Origin: Candidatus Latescibacterota bacterium
GTDB lineage: Bacteria > JAAXHH01
Reading direction: 5' to 3'
DNA: 64,000 nucleotides
Assembly: GCA_022821085.1 (NCBI GenBank)
Contig: JAJEEG010000006.1
Coordinates: 580,405 to 644,404, forward strand
Part shown: positions 26,350 through 34,917 of the stretch, piece by piece
How the letters are laid out: each line of letters opens with the position of its first letter
How positions within the stretch are numbered: the first letter of the stretch is position 1
Program-made: the position numbers and the translations under genes
Notes under the pieces: model-generated
What the model was told of the DNA's origin: nothing
What the model saw: only the letters and a program-made list of their open reading frames with translations
The model's database searches: none

Positions 26350-27258
26350 ATGTCCACCATCCCCATCTGCCAGTACGACGCCGAGATCCTCACCAACCGT
26401 GAAATCGGTCCCAGCTTGTACTGGATCGACCTGCTGGCACCCGAAATCACACGACACGCCCTGCCCGGTCACTTCGTACACCTGATCGCTTCCGATGTCT
26501 CGGAGGACAGCAGCAGGCAGACCTGGCTCCGTCACACCCCCTTGCTCAGGCGACCCTTCAGCATAGCAGAACGAGATCCGGAACGCGGCGTTTTCGGCCT
26601 CATATACCGTATCGTCGGTGGCGGAACCGAAATCCTGGCGACGCGACGCCGCGGAGAACGGGTCGACGTGCTCGGACCCCTGGGAAGGACGTTCGATCCG
26701 GTGCGCGCGGGACGGCCGGTGATCATGGTCGCCGGGGGCGTCGGTGTAGCGCCCTTTCTCTCCCTGGCCCAGGAGACGGCGAGGGATGGACGGGCGCGGC
26801 CGGAGGACATGACGGTACTCTTCGGCGCGGCGACGGCGGGTCTCTTGAGTGGCGAAGAGAAATTCCGCGAATACGGGGTCGACGTCAGGCTGGCGACCGA
26901 CGACGGGACGACGGGCCACCACGGCCTGGTGACGGACCTGCTGGAACGGGAACTGGCCTCCTCACCCCGGCGATGCGCCTATCTCTATGCCTGCGGACCG
27001 ACGCCCATGATGCGGCGTTGCCAGGAAATCGCCCGGGAAGCCGGTATCGACGGACAGGTCTCCCTCGAGGGGATCATGCCCTGCGGCGTGGGCGTGTGCA
27101 TGGCCTGCGTCGTGGCCTGTGCCGCCCCCGGCACCGACCCCGGCACCGACCCCGGCGCCGCCCCCGGCGCCGCCCCCGGTGAACGGTCCTCATCCCGACG
27201 CTACGAGCGGGTCTGCGACGCCGGCCCGGTATTCGACATGCAGGAGGTCGTGCTGTGA
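26350..27258 (+). CDS. pyrK: dihydroorotate dehydrogenase electron-transfer subunit with a repeat insertion
   Basis: The FAD/[2Fe-2S] subunit that passes electrons from PyrD to NAD+. It carries the flavin motif RRPFSIAE, the NAD-binding segment MVAGGVGVAPFLSLA and YACGPTPMM. The iron-sulfur ligands are Cys245, Cys250 and Cys253 (CGVGVCMAC) and Cys289 (VCDAGPVF). Normally about 15 residues separate the third and fourth ligands; here there are 36, because four Gly-Thr/Ala-Asp/Ala-Pro units are inserted in that loop. At 302 residues it is longer than usual. Its stop overlaps the pyrD start (GTGA). The fold should tolerate a surface loop, but the effect on the cluster is untested. Confidence 0.93.
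   Translation: MSTIPICQYDAEILTNREIGPSLYWIDLLAPEITRHALPGHFVHLIASDVSEDSSRQTWLRHTPLLRRPFSIAERDPERGVFGLIYRIVGGGTEILATRRRGERVDVLGPLGRTFDPVRAGRPVIMVAGGVGVAPFLSLAQETARDGRARPEDMTVLFGAATAGLLSGEEKFREYGVDVRLATDDGTTGHHGLVTDLLERELASSPRRCAYLYACGPTPMMRRCQEIAREAGIDGQVSLEGIMPCGVGVCMACVVACAAPGTDPGTDPGAAPGAAPGERSSSRRYERVCDAGPVFDMQEVVL
27130..27177 (+). repeat. 12-bp tandem repeats inside the pyrK iron-sulfur loop
   Basis: Two copies of GGCACCGACCCC are followed by two copies of GGCGCCGCCCCC, encoding GTDP-GTDP-GAAP-GAAP between cysteine ligands 3 and 4. Confidence 0.9.
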
Positions 27259-28205
27259 CGGCACAACCTGATTTGACGGTAAACATCGGCGCGCTGAAGC
27301 TGAGGAATCCCGTGCTCGCCGCATCGGGCACGTTCGGATACGGATCGGAATACGGGCGGTTCGTGGATCTCGCCGATTTCGGCGGCATCGTCACGAAGAC
27401 GCTCACGCCCGAACCCTGGCCGGGCAATCCTCCCCCCCGTGCCGCGGAGACGGCCGCCGGCATGCTCAATTCCATCGGACTGCAGAACGTGGGCGTGGAG
27501 GCCTTCATCCGGGACAAGATGCCCTACCTGAGAACCGTGGACACCGCCTTGATCGTCAACGTGGGCGGCGGTCCGGTGGAGGAGTTCGTCCACGTGACCG
27601 AACGCCTGTCGGACTGCGAGGGCATCGATGCCCTGGAGATCAACATGTCCTGCCCGAACGTGTCCGGGGGCATGGACTTCAGCACCGACCCCCGGCGCGC
27701 GGCGGAACTGGTCTCCACGCTGCGGAACATCACGGGACTGCCGCTCATCGCCAAGCTCACGCCGAACGTTACGGACATCGGGGAGATCGCCCGCAGCGTC
27801 GAAGAGGCCGGCGCCGACGCCATATCGGCCATCAACACCCTGCGAGGCATGGCGGTGGACATCCGTACGCGCCGTCCCATGCTCGGCGCCGTCACGGGGG
27901 GGCTATCGGGTCCGGCCATCAAGCCCGTTGCCGTTGCGGCCGTCTACCGGATCGCGAGCCAGGTGTCCGTCCCGGTCATCGGCATCGGCGGCATCATGAG
28001 CGGAGAAGACGCCGTGGAGTTCCTCGTGGCGGGCGCCACGGCCGTGCAGGTGGGCACGGCCACCTTCGTCGAACCCCGGGCCGGACCGTCTGTCGCGCGT
28101 ACGCTGGCCGAATGGTGCGCCGCGTCGGGCGTGCACACGGTCCGCTCGCTGATCGGAAGCATTCAAATCCCTTCACCAGAGGACGCTCCATGTCACCGTT
28201 CGTAG
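27255..28205 (+). CDS. pyrD: dihydroorotate dehydrogenase, type 1B catalytic subunit
   Basis: A 316-residue FMN enzyme that oxidises dihydroorotate to orotate in pyrimidine synthesis. Family 1B is shown by the paired PyrK gene and by NMSCPNVSGG carrying the catalytic Cys. Other segments are ASGTFGYGSEY, LIAKLTPNVTDI, AINTLRGMAVD and IGIGGIMSGEDAVEFL. It starts at GTG with AGGAGG upstream and overlaps pyrK by four bases. It also overlaps pyrF by 16 bp, so all three are probably translated from one mRNA. Confidence 0.95.
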   Translation: MTAQPDLTVNIGALKLRNPVLAASGTFGYGSEYGRFVDLADFGGIVTKTLTPEPWPGNPPPRAAETAAGMLNSIGLQNVGVEAFIRDKMPYLRTVDTALIVNVGGGPVEEFVHVTERLSDCEGIDALEINMSCPNVSGGMDFSTDPRRAAELVSTLRNITGLPLIAKLTPNVTDIGEIARSVEEAGADAISAINTLRGMAVDIRTRRPMLGAVTGGLSGPAIKPVAVAAVYRIASQVSVPVIGIGGIMSGEDAVEFLVAGATAVQVGTATFVEPRAGPSVARTLAEWCAASGVHTVRSLIGSIQIPSPEDAPCHRS

Positions 28206-29002
28206 ATAAACTGAACCTCGCCCGGACCGCGGCGAACAGCCTGGTCTGCGTGGGACTCGATCCGGACCTGGATCGATTCCCGGAGCACCTCAGGTCGGAA
28301 CCGGACGCGTTGTTCGAATTCAACCGGGCGATCGTCGAGCACACATCGGACCTCGTTTCGGCCTACAAGCTGAACATCGCGTTTTTCGAGGTCATGGGTT
28401 CCAGGGGCTACGAAGCGCTGGAGCGCACGCTCACGGTTATACCGGATGGCGTCGTGGTCATCTGCGACTGCAAGCGGGGAGACATGGGAAACAGCGCCCG
28501 CATGTACGCGAAAGCGCTTTTCGAGCATTTCGGTTTCGACGCGGTGACCGTCAATCCCTACCAGGGACGGGATTCCGTGCAGCCCTTCCTGGACTACACC
28601 GACCGGGGGGTTTTCATCCTCTGCCTGACTTCCAACGAAAGCGCGCGTGAGTTCCAGTACCTGTCCGTCAACGGACACCCGCTGTATCTGGAGGTGGCCA
28701 CCGCGGCCAGGTCGTGGAACACCGCCCGAAACGCGGGCCTGGTCGTGGGGGCCACGCAGGCGGAATCCCTGGCCGGCATCCGTGCCGTCGTCCCCGACAT
28801 GCCCCTGCTGATCCCCGGGATCGGCACCCAGGGCGGCGATCTGGAAACGGTCATCCGCGAAGGCGCCGACGAGCGCGGCGGCGGACTGCTCATCAATTCC
28901 TCCCGGAGCATACTCTATTCCTCCGGCGGCCATGACTTCGCCGAATCCGCCCGGGCGGCCACCCAACGGCTCAGAGAAGAGATAAACGACCTGCTGCCCT
29001 GA
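28190..29002 (+). CDS. pyrF: orotidine 5'-phosphate decarboxylase (long type)
   Basis: A 270-residue OMP decarboxylase, the last step to UMP. The catalytic segment VVICDCKRGDMGNSARMYA contains the Asp-Lys-Asp array in the form found in the longer PyrF subfamily. LVCVGLDPDLDRFP, YKLNIAFFE and LLIPGIGTQGGD are also typical. The true start is the ATG at 28190 with AGAGGA upstream, inside the end of pyrD. The track start at 28112 is an upstream extension in the pyrD coding region. Confidence 0.95.
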   Translation: MSPFVDKLNLARTAANSLVCVGLDPDLDRFPEHLRSEPDALFEFNRAIVEHTSDLVSAYKLNIAFFEVMGSRGYEALERTLTVIPDGVVVICDCKRGDMGNSARMYAKALFEHFGFDAVTVNPYQGRDSVQPFLDYTDRGVFILCLTSNESAREFQYLSVNGHPLYLEVATAARSWNTARNAGLVVGATQAESLAGIRAVVPDMPLLIPGIGTQGGDLETVIREGADERGGGLLINSSRSILYSSGGHDFAESARAATQRLREEINDLLP

Positions 29003-29060
29003 ACGCCACGTGCGAATGAACACCACGCGAATGGACGCCCCGTGTGAATGAACGCCCCGC
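29001..29060 (+). repeat. degenerate 15-17-bp tandem repeat in spacer
   Basis: Four imperfect copies of a GAATGAACGCCCCGYGT-type unit fill the gap between pyrF and the methyltransferase gene. One copy creates the GTG that the ORF track used as a start. Confidence 0.65.
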
Positions 29061-29082
29061 GTCGTCCGGGAGAAACGGAGAC

Positions 29083-29634
29083 ATGGAGACGAACTTCGAG
29101 GTCCGCAGCTTCGATGCGGAGATTACGAAGGAAGCGTACGACCGGCTGCCCAAGCTGCCCCTCTACTTCGTCCTGGATAACCTGCGCAGCGCATTCAACG
29201 TGGGCTCCATCTTCCGGACCTGCGATATCCTGCGGGTGAAGGGCCTTTTCCTGTGCGGATACACGGCCTGTCCGCCCCACGCGAAACTGGAGAAGACCGC
29301 CCTGGGCACCATCGATTACGTCCCCTGGCGTTACTTCGAAACGGCCGTCGACGCCGTCGAATGCCTGCAGGATGGCGGTGTCGCGGTGTGGGCCGCCGAA
29401 ACCACATCGGATTCGGTGTCGTACGACGTCGCGGTGTTTCCGGATGAACTGGCTATTGTACTCGGCAACGAAGCGCTCGGGGTGAGCCGGGACGTGCTGG
29501 AGCGCTGCGACGGACTGGTCGAGATCCCCACGCGGGGCTACAAGAATTCACTGAACGTGGCGTCCGCCTGCGCCGTCCTGGGATTCAAGGCGCTGGAGAC
29601 TATGGAAAGGGCTCTAGGCGGTTCGGGCGGATGA
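29083..29634 (+). CDS. TrmH/SpoU-family RNA 2'-O-methyltransferase
   Basis: A 183-residue SPOUT-class methyltransferase, which binds S-adenosylmethionine in a trefoil knot and methylates RNA ribose. All three SpoU motifs are present: motif 1 NLRSAFNVGSIFRTCDI with the catalytic Arg, motif 2 LAIVLGNEALGVSRDVLERC, and motif 3 VEIPTRGYKNSLNVASACAV. The short form without an N-terminal substrate-binding domain resembles TrmH-like or TrmL-like proteins. Whether it targets tRNA or rRNA cannot be said. I prefer the ATG at 29083 with GGAG upstream over the GTG at 29044, which lies in a repeat. Confidence 0.9.
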   Translation: METNFEVRSFDAEITKEAYDRLPKLPLYFVLDNLRSAFNVGSIFRTCDILRVKGLFLCGYTACPPHAKLEKTALGTIDYVPWRYFETAVDAVECLQDGGVAVWAAETTSDSVSYDVAVFPDELAIVLGNEALGVSRDVLERCDGLVEIPTRGYKNSLNVASACAVLGFKALETMERALGGSGG

Positions 29635-29644
29635 CGCCGGAAGG

Positions 29645-30436
29645 TTACGGGTCGCTCGACCAGGTCTTCTTGCCGACGAAGAACGGTCCGAGCGAATCGA
29701 TGTACAATGCGGTCTGCTGGGTCTTTCGCATATCCTGCACGACCCGGGACAGCGGGTAGAGCTCCTTGCCGATAAGCCCGATGACGAAGTCGTTGTCCGC
29801 CTCGTCCAGCCCATAGCAGGCCAGGCGGATATCGTGGGCGAAGTCGGCCCGGCCGTAGGCCCGTCCGATGTGGGCGTGCTCCATCAGGATCTGGCGCTGT
29901 TCCTTGTGTTCCAGTCGTGCGAAGGCGCCGTTGCGCCGCAACGGGTACCAGATGGCCCAGGGCCAGTCGGGATTGAGCACGGTGTTGCGCGGCCGATGGA
30001 TGAGCGATTCCATCAGATCCGGCTCGTATCCCATGGAGTAGGTCCTGCCGAGCATCGTCATGGAGCCGCGGCGGTTTAGGACATCGAAAGGTCGTTCGGT
30101 CAGCAGGTCCCGCACATCGGATACGAAGACATCGGGATCTTCGGCGAGAAACAGCACGCCGATGCCCACGGGATCGTTGACATCGAGGTACACCGCGGCA
30201 TCCAGGCCGGATTCCATGAGCCTGGCCGCGATGTCGCCGGCCATCGTCCCTGTCTGCCGAGGCTGGCCTGTCTGCCCAGGCTGACCAGGCTGACCGGGCT
30301 GGCTGGCCGCTCCGGCGCCCGACAGGGAAAACACGTTGAGCTGCATGTACAGCCGCGTTTCGGCCATCTGCGGTTGCCCGTCGACGGGCGCTCCGTGTTC
30401 AAGGATGTCGGGAGTTTTCCCGGTTTCTTCGCTCAC
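29645..30436 (-). CDS. chlorite dismutase family protein, probable coproheme decarboxylase (ChdC/HemQ-like)
   Basis: A 263-residue protein of the chlorite dismutase superfamily. The C-terminal half carries AIWYPLRRNG, with Tyr164 in the place of the catalytic Tyr of ChdC, then ILMEHAHIGRAYG, DNDFVIGLIGKELYPLSRVV and GPFFVGKK. ChdC converts coproheme to heme b. The ferrochelatase gene diverges from it, which supports this role. A Gln-Pro-Gly repeat of about 17 residues (46-62) is inserted after the first strand YMQLNVFSLSG. I choose the GTG at 30436 with AGGGA upstream, because the longer track ORF overlaps the ferrochelatase start. Confidence 0.85.
   Translation of the reverse strand: MSEETGKTPDILEHGAPVDGQPQMAETRLYMQLNVFSLSGAGAASQPGQPGQPGQTGQPRQTGTMAGDIAARLMESGLDAAVYLDVNDPVGIGVLFLAEDPDVFVSDVRDLLTERPFDVLNRRGSMTMLGRTYSMGYEPDLMESLIHRPRNTVLNPDWPWAIWYPLRRNGAFARLEHKEQRQILMEHAHIGRAYGRADFAHDIRLACYGLDEADNDFVIGLIGKELYPLSRVVQDMRKTQQTALYIDSLGPFFVGKKTWSSDP
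30251..30306 (+). repeat. 9-bp minisatellite in the ChdC-like gene
   Basis: Imperfect CTGNCCAGG units (GGCTGGCCTG, CTGCCCAGGC, TGACCAGGCT, GACCGGGCTG) encode the minus-strand peptide SQPGQPGQPGQTGQPRQTG. Confidence 0.85.
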
Positions 30437-30549
30437 TGCGCTTCCCTGTTGCGTATTACGCGAAATCGCGCGAAATTCCGATGGGTCCGGCCTCGCGTAA
30501 CTTACGGGCGAACCGTTAGCATGGCAAGGAAATACGGGGTCTGCACACC

Positions 30550-31641
30550 ATGCGGAGAGGAAGCTTGTCGAACTACGACGCACTGCTCCTGGTATCCTTC
30601 GGAGGGCCCGATGGCCCAGACGATGTCATCCCCTTTCTCGAGCGCGTGCTCAAGGGCCGGCGCGTCCCCCGGGAACGGATGATGGAGGTCGCGGAACACT
30701 ATCATCATTTCGGCGGGGTCAGCCCGATCAACGGCCAGAACCGTGCGCTGATCTCGGCCATGGAAGCGGCGCTGGAAATCCGCGGCATATCCCTGCCGGT
30801 CTACTGGGGAAACCGGAACTGGCACCCTCTGCTTTCGGATACGGTCGGGCGCATGGCCGCGGACGGGGTCCGGAGGGCGCTGGCCTTTGTCACGTCCCCA
30901 TACAGCTCCTGGTCGAACTGCAGGCAGTACCTGGAGAACATCGAGGATGCCCGTCGCGACGCAGGGGCCGGCGCACCGGTAATCGAGAAGATCAGGCCCT
31001 TTTTCAATCACCCGGGATTCATCGAAGCGATGGCGGCGCGCGTTCGGTCCGCCCTGGATCGCCTGCCGGAGGAACGCCGTCCGCGGGCGCACCTCGTGTA
31101 CACCGCCCACAGCATACCCCTGGCCATGGCCGGCGGCTGCGCGTACGAGGCGCAGCTCCGAGAATCGTCCCGGCTCATCAGCGAGCGCGTGGGCGCGTCC
31201 TCCTGGGCGCTGACCTTTCAAAGCCGCAGCGGTCCGCCCGCCCAGCCCTGGCTGGAACCCGACGTCTGCGACTATATCCGGGCGTTCCACGAAACGGCCA
31301 CGGTGGATAAGGTGGCCCGAGCGGACAGGACGGATGCAGCGGACAAGGAGGTCGCGGCGGACCGGGATATCGTGGTGATCCCCGTGGGATTCATCTCGGA
31401 CCACATGGAGGTGGCCTACGACCTGGACGTAGAAGCGCGGGCCTGCTGCGATGAACTCGGGGTGTCTATGGTCCGGGCGGAAACGGCGGGGACCCATCCC
31501 CGCTTCGTGGACATGATCGTGGACCTCGTCGAAGAGCGGTTGTTCCCGTCGGCGGCCACGTCGGCGTCCAGGCCGGCCGTGGGCGTCCTGGGTCCCTGGC
31601 CCGATCGATGTCCGCCGGATTGCTGTCCTCCCGGCAGGTAG
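30550..31641 (+). CDS. hemH: ferrochelatase, coproporphyrin type (CpfC-like)
   Basis: A 363-residue ferrochelatase that inserts Fe2+ into a porphyrin. The metal-site His187 lies in YTAHSIPLAM, and the Glu287 motif reads PVGFISDHMEVAYDLD. That form matches Gram-positive coproporphyrin ferrochelatases, whereas proteobacterial protoporphyrin enzymes have a Cys-Leu-Glu-Thr version. LTFQSRSGPPAQPWLEPDV is also typical. Together with the divergent chlorite-dismutase-family gene this points to the coproporphyrin-dependent pathway. A charged Ala/Asp-rich insertion (about 252-272) lies before the last domain. Translation begins at ATG 30550 or at TTG 30565, which has AGAGGAAG upstream. Confidence 0.92.
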   Translation: MRRGSLSNYDALLLVSFGGPDGPDDVIPFLERVLKGRRVPRERMMEVAEHYHHFGGVSPINGQNRALISAMEAALEIRGISLPVYWGNRNWHPLLSDTVGRMAADGVRRALAFVTSPYSSWSNCRQYLENIEDARRDAGAGAPVIEKIRPFFNHPGFIEAMAARVRSALDRLPEERRPRAHLVYTAHSIPLAMAGGCAYEAQLRESSRLISERVGASSWALTFQSRSGPPAQPWLEPDVCDYIRAFHETATVDKVARADRTDAADKEVAADRDIVVIPVGFISDHMEVAYDLDVEARACCDELGVSMVRAETAGTHPRFVDMIVDLVEERLFPSAATSASRPAVGVLGPWPDRCPPDCCPPGR

Positions 31642-31666
31642 GGCAGCGGCTGCGTGCCGGCCGTCC

Positions 31667-32722
31667 TCAGCCCGCAGGTCCCCACCTGTCCATGGGGTCG
31701 GTGGATCGCACCCGGCGCATGCCCGCGTCGGCGAAACGGCCGAAGGCCTCTTCCGCCTCCTCGGTAAAATCGATCACACCCGGCACGACGACCGGCGAGG
31801 TGCAATCCTCCAGCAGGCAGACACGTGCGGTCATGGACGGCTTGCGCGCGGCGAATTCCGACCGGAGATCCTCCACCGTCCACGCCACGCAGTGGCTCTT
31901 GGCCTGTCCGGCCACGATGACGGCGTCGAAGGTCATCAGATGGTCGACCAGCGGGGTGTTCTTCACGCCCAGCGGGGTGTTCTTCACGCCCAGCGGTCGG
32001 CCCTCGGCGTCTTCCGTCACTTCGGGGCACAACGCGGAGTAGTTTTCCGTGAGGGCATGGTTCCCCTTGATCTCGAAGCGCGTCGGCCGGACCCGGGCGA
32101 TGCCGTGGAAGAACACCGCCTCCTCCACGGCGGACACCAGGGCGTGGCCGATCCCCCCGAGCATGGCGTGGTAGGGCCAGATCATGAGGGGATACTTGCC
32201 GTCCCTGGTGAGGCGCCGGACGTAGTGCAATGCGTAGGCTGAAAGATCGACCCGGCCGCTGTACCAGGCCTCCACCGCCGGATTGACGCGCCAGGTTCCC
32301 GCTTCCACATCGTCCGGTGTGATGACGGTCTCGCCACCGGTGGGGTGCCTGCCGTCCCGGTCTACCCAGAACACCGGATGGAAGACCTGCTGGGCCGTGT
32401 GGGTGTCCAACGTGGGAATGATTTCCGTGATGGAATGGAGATTGCGATAGATGAAGGCGCAGAGCCGCTTGTTGTCCTCCACCGCGCCCCGGCCGCTCCG
32501 GCCTCCCACGAAGAGTTCGAAACCGGGGAGACAGAAAGTGTTCTGGCAGTCCACCAGGAGCAGCGCGGTGCGGAACGCATCTTCACCCGAAGGCCGGATG
32601 CCGTGTTCCGCCGCCCAGGTGCGAGCATCGGACGCCCGTTCTCCGTAGGGGACGCGCCAGCAGGTCTCGACGGACTCGGGCCGGTAGTGGGGCGGTACTT
32701 CGCCGGGTGGTCTATAGGGCAT
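31667..32722 (-). CDS. isochorismatase-fold amidase, nicotinamidase-like
   Basis: A 351-residue cysteine hydrolase of the isochorismatase superfamily. LLLVDCQNTFCLPG supplies the catalytic Asp, PTLDTHTAQQVFHP resembles the metal-site region, and VIVAGQAKSHCVAWTVEDL carries the nucleophilic Cys. It is longer than PncA enzymes (about 200). The gene overlaps the end of nadE, so hydrolysis of nicotinamide for NAD salvage is a sensible inference. The ATG at 32722 is preferred over 32767, which lies further inside nadE. A 21-bp duplication gives the peptide LGVKNTP twice. Confidence 0.8.
   Translation of the reverse strand: MPYRPPGEVPPHYRPESVETCWRVPYGERASDARTWAAEHGIRPSGEDAFRTALLLVDCQNTFCLPGFELFVGGRSGRGAVEDNKRLCAFIYRNLHSITEIIPTLDTHTAQQVFHPVFWVDRDGRHPTGGETVITPDDVEAGTWRVNPAVEAWYSGRVDLSAYALHYVRRLTRDGKYPLMIWPYHAMLGGIGHALVSAVEEAVFFHGIARVRPTRFEIKGNHALTENYSALCPEVTEDAEGRPLGVKNTPLGVKNTPLVDHLMTFDAVIVAGQAKSHCVAWTVEDLRSEFAARKPSMTARVCLLEDCTSPVVVPGVIDFTEEAEEAFGRFADAGMRRVRSTDPMDRWGPAG
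31948..31996 (+). repeat. perfect 21-bp tandem duplication in the nicotinamidase-like gene
   Basis: CCAGCGGGGTGTTCTTCACGC (minus-strand coding) occurs at 31948-31968 and 31969-31989, followed by a 7-bp start of a third copy. It encodes LGVKNTP twice, in frame. Confidence 0.9.
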
Positions 32723-34754
32723 CGGGGATGCGTTCCAGGTCCGCCAGCCAGGCCGCAGGCGAAGCATCGGACGGCATCCGCCAGTCGCCGCGGGGGGAGA
32801 TGCAGGTCGTGCCGACCTTGGGTCCTTCGGGCAGGCAATTCCGTTTGAACTGGTTCTGGAAGAACCGGACGATGAAGACGCGGAGCCATGCCTTGATTTC
32901 AGGGAGTCCGTACTTTCCCTCGAAGGCGTGCAGTGCCATCCGGGCTATACGGGAAGGCGAAAAGCCGAATCGCAGGAAATAGTAGATGAAGAAATCGTGC
33001 AGCTCGTAGGGACCGATCTCCTCTTCGGTTTTCTGTGCGATCTCGCGATCGCTCGGGGGCAGCAGTTCCGGCGAGATGGGCGTATCGAGGATGTCCAGCA
33101 GAACCGCGCGGACCTCCGGCTCCTCCTCGAAGACCTCGTCGGCCGTCCAGTGGATCAGGTAGGATATGAGGGTCTTGGGAATCCCGGCGTTGACCCCGTA
33201 GTGGCTGGCGTGGTCGCCGAACATGGTGCACCAGCCCAGCGCCAGTTCCGAGAGGTCTCCCGTGCCGAGCACGATGCCCCTGACCTGCGCGGCCGTGGCG
33301 AGCTCCTCCAGCTTCCGCGTCCACGCCTGGGTGTTTTCGTAGACGAGGTCTTTCTTGTCTTCCGAATGCCCGATGTCCCCGAAGAACTTCCGCACCGCCG
33401 GTTTGATGTCTATCTCCCGGAACGTGGCGCCGACGGCCCGGATCAGGGCGCAGGCGTTCGTGTAGGTCCGCTCCGTGGTGCCCAGACCCGGCATGGTCAG
33501 GGCCACGATGCGGGACCTGGGCAGGCCGAGCAGGTCCATGGTGTGCACCGCCACGTTCAGGGCGTGGGTCGAATCCTGGCCGCCGGAGACCGCCACGACG
33601 ACGCGCCGGGCATCTTCGGGCAGCGATCTGAGTTTGGTCGCCAGTCCCGTGGACTGGATCATGAAGACCTCGCGGCACCGCTGGCTGCGTTCCGCTGGAT
33701 TCTGGGGTACGAAGGGATGGGCAGGTATGTCACGATGGAAGGTCCGGTGCGCCTGTTCACGGTCGCGTCCGGCGGCATCGTGATCCACATCCCCGGCCTG
33801 GCCGGGCCGGAAGCCCGCCAGTGAGACGGACCGCCAGGATGACTTGTAGTCCATGGCGTTCTGCCGGAACGAACCCTGGACGCCGCGTTCCAGCGTAAGC
33901 GCTTCCACGTCCACGTCCGCCGTGATACAGGTCCCGTCCAGTTGAAAGCGTTCCGTTTTCGCCAGCATGTAGCCCCGCTCGGCGATGAAACCGTGGCCGT
34001 CCCATACCACGTCCATGGTCGATTCCCCGAAACCCGCCGCGGCGTACATGTGTACGGCCTCGTTGCGTCCCGAGGAAGCCAGGATGAGGTCCTCGCGGTA
34101 CTGCGCCTTGCCGATGACGATGTTCGAAGCGGAGAGATTGGCGAGTATGGTCGCCCCCGCCAGCGCCGCCCGGCTGGCCGGCGGGACCGGCACCCAGTCG
34201 TCTTCGCAGATCGTCGGGTAGATCACGACCCTGGGATCATCCGTGCGCAGGAGCACATCGGGGCCGAAAGGCGCGTCCCGGCCGCAGAGGGATACGGTCT
34301 CCGTCTGGGCTTCCGCCGCCCGGGCGAAGTACCGCGTCTCGTAGAACTCGCGGTACTGGGGAAGGTAGGTCTTGGGCGTTACCGCCAGGATCTTCCCGCG
34401 ATTGCAGGTCACCGCGACGTTGAAGACCGCGTGGTCCAGCCGCAGAGGCATGCCGAAACTGAAGGCCAGGTCGAGCTTCTCCGTGCCGGCGAGCAACGTT
34501 TCCAGGGCTTCCAAAGCGCCTTCCAGCAGCGCCTGGGCGTGGAACAGGTCCGCGCAGGTGTAGCCGGTAAGACTCAGTTCGGGGAAGAGGACGTAGGAAG
34601 CCCCCTGCTCCCCGGCCGCTTCAATCTGCTCGAGGTGATGGGCCACGTTCTCCGCGGGATCGCCCACGCGTATGCGGGGCACGGCGATGGCCAGGCGGAC
34701 GAAGCCGTGGCTGCGAATGTCGAGGAACTGGTCGGGTGAAAACTTCGGGTCCAT
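32712..34754 (-). CDS. nadE: glutamine-dependent NAD+ synthetase
   Basis: A 680-residue two-domain enzyme. The N-terminal nitrilase-type glutaminase has Glu59 (FPELSLTGYT), Lys128 (VTPKTYLPQ) and Cys183 (PTICEDDW), and releases ammonia from glutamine. The C-terminal domain has the ATP pyrophosphatase loop VAVSGGQDSTHALN and VLGTGDLSELALGW, and amidates deamido-NAD. Length and order match glutamine-dependent NadE enzymes. The track start at 34847 adds 31 atypical residues. I choose the ATG at 34754; 34763 is also possible. The gene lies between a carbon-nitrogen hydrolase and a nicotinamidase-like gene on the same strand. Confidence 0.95.
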   Translation of the reverse strand: MDPKFSPDQFLDIRSHGFVRLAIAVPRIRVGDPAENVAHHLEQIEAAGEQGASYVLFPELSLTGYTCADLFHAQALLEGALEALETLLAGTEKLDLAFSFGMPLRLDHAVFNVAVTCNRGKILAVTPKTYLPQYREFYETRYFARAAEAQTETVSLCGRDAPFGPDVLLRTDDPRVVIYPTICEDDWVPVPPASRAALAGATILANLSASNIVIGKAQYREDLILASSGRNEAVHMYAAAGFGESTMDVVWDGHGFIAERGYMLAKTERFQLDGTCITADVDVEALTLERGVQGSFRQNAMDYKSSWRSVSLAGFRPGQAGDVDHDAAGRDREQAHRTFHRDIPAHPFVPQNPAERSQRCREVFMIQSTGLATKLRSLPEDARRVVVAVSGGQDSTHALNVAVHTMDLLGLPRSRIVALTMPGLGTTERTYTNACALIRAVGATFREIDIKPAVRKFFGDIGHSEDKKDLVYENTQAWTRKLEELATAAQVRGIVLGTGDLSELALGWCTMFGDHASHYGVNAGIPKTLISYLIHWTADEVFEEEPEVRAVLLDILDTPISPELLPPSDREIAQKTEEEIGPYELHDFFIYYFLRFGFSPSRIARMALHAFEGKYGLPEIKAWLRVFIVRFFQNQFKRNCLPEGPKVGTTCISPRGDWRMPSDASPAAWLADLERIPDAL

Positions 34755-34917
34755 GGTCACCATATCTCGTGGCGATTCCGCGCGAACCGGCTCGATCCGG
34801 CATCCCGGCCGGCGGTCCGATCCGCACGCCGGCAGGCCGACAGTCACGAAAAAGATAAGGGAACAGCGATTGGACAGGCAAGGCGCAATTTACGGCACGC
34901 CAACGGGTTCGGGGCCG

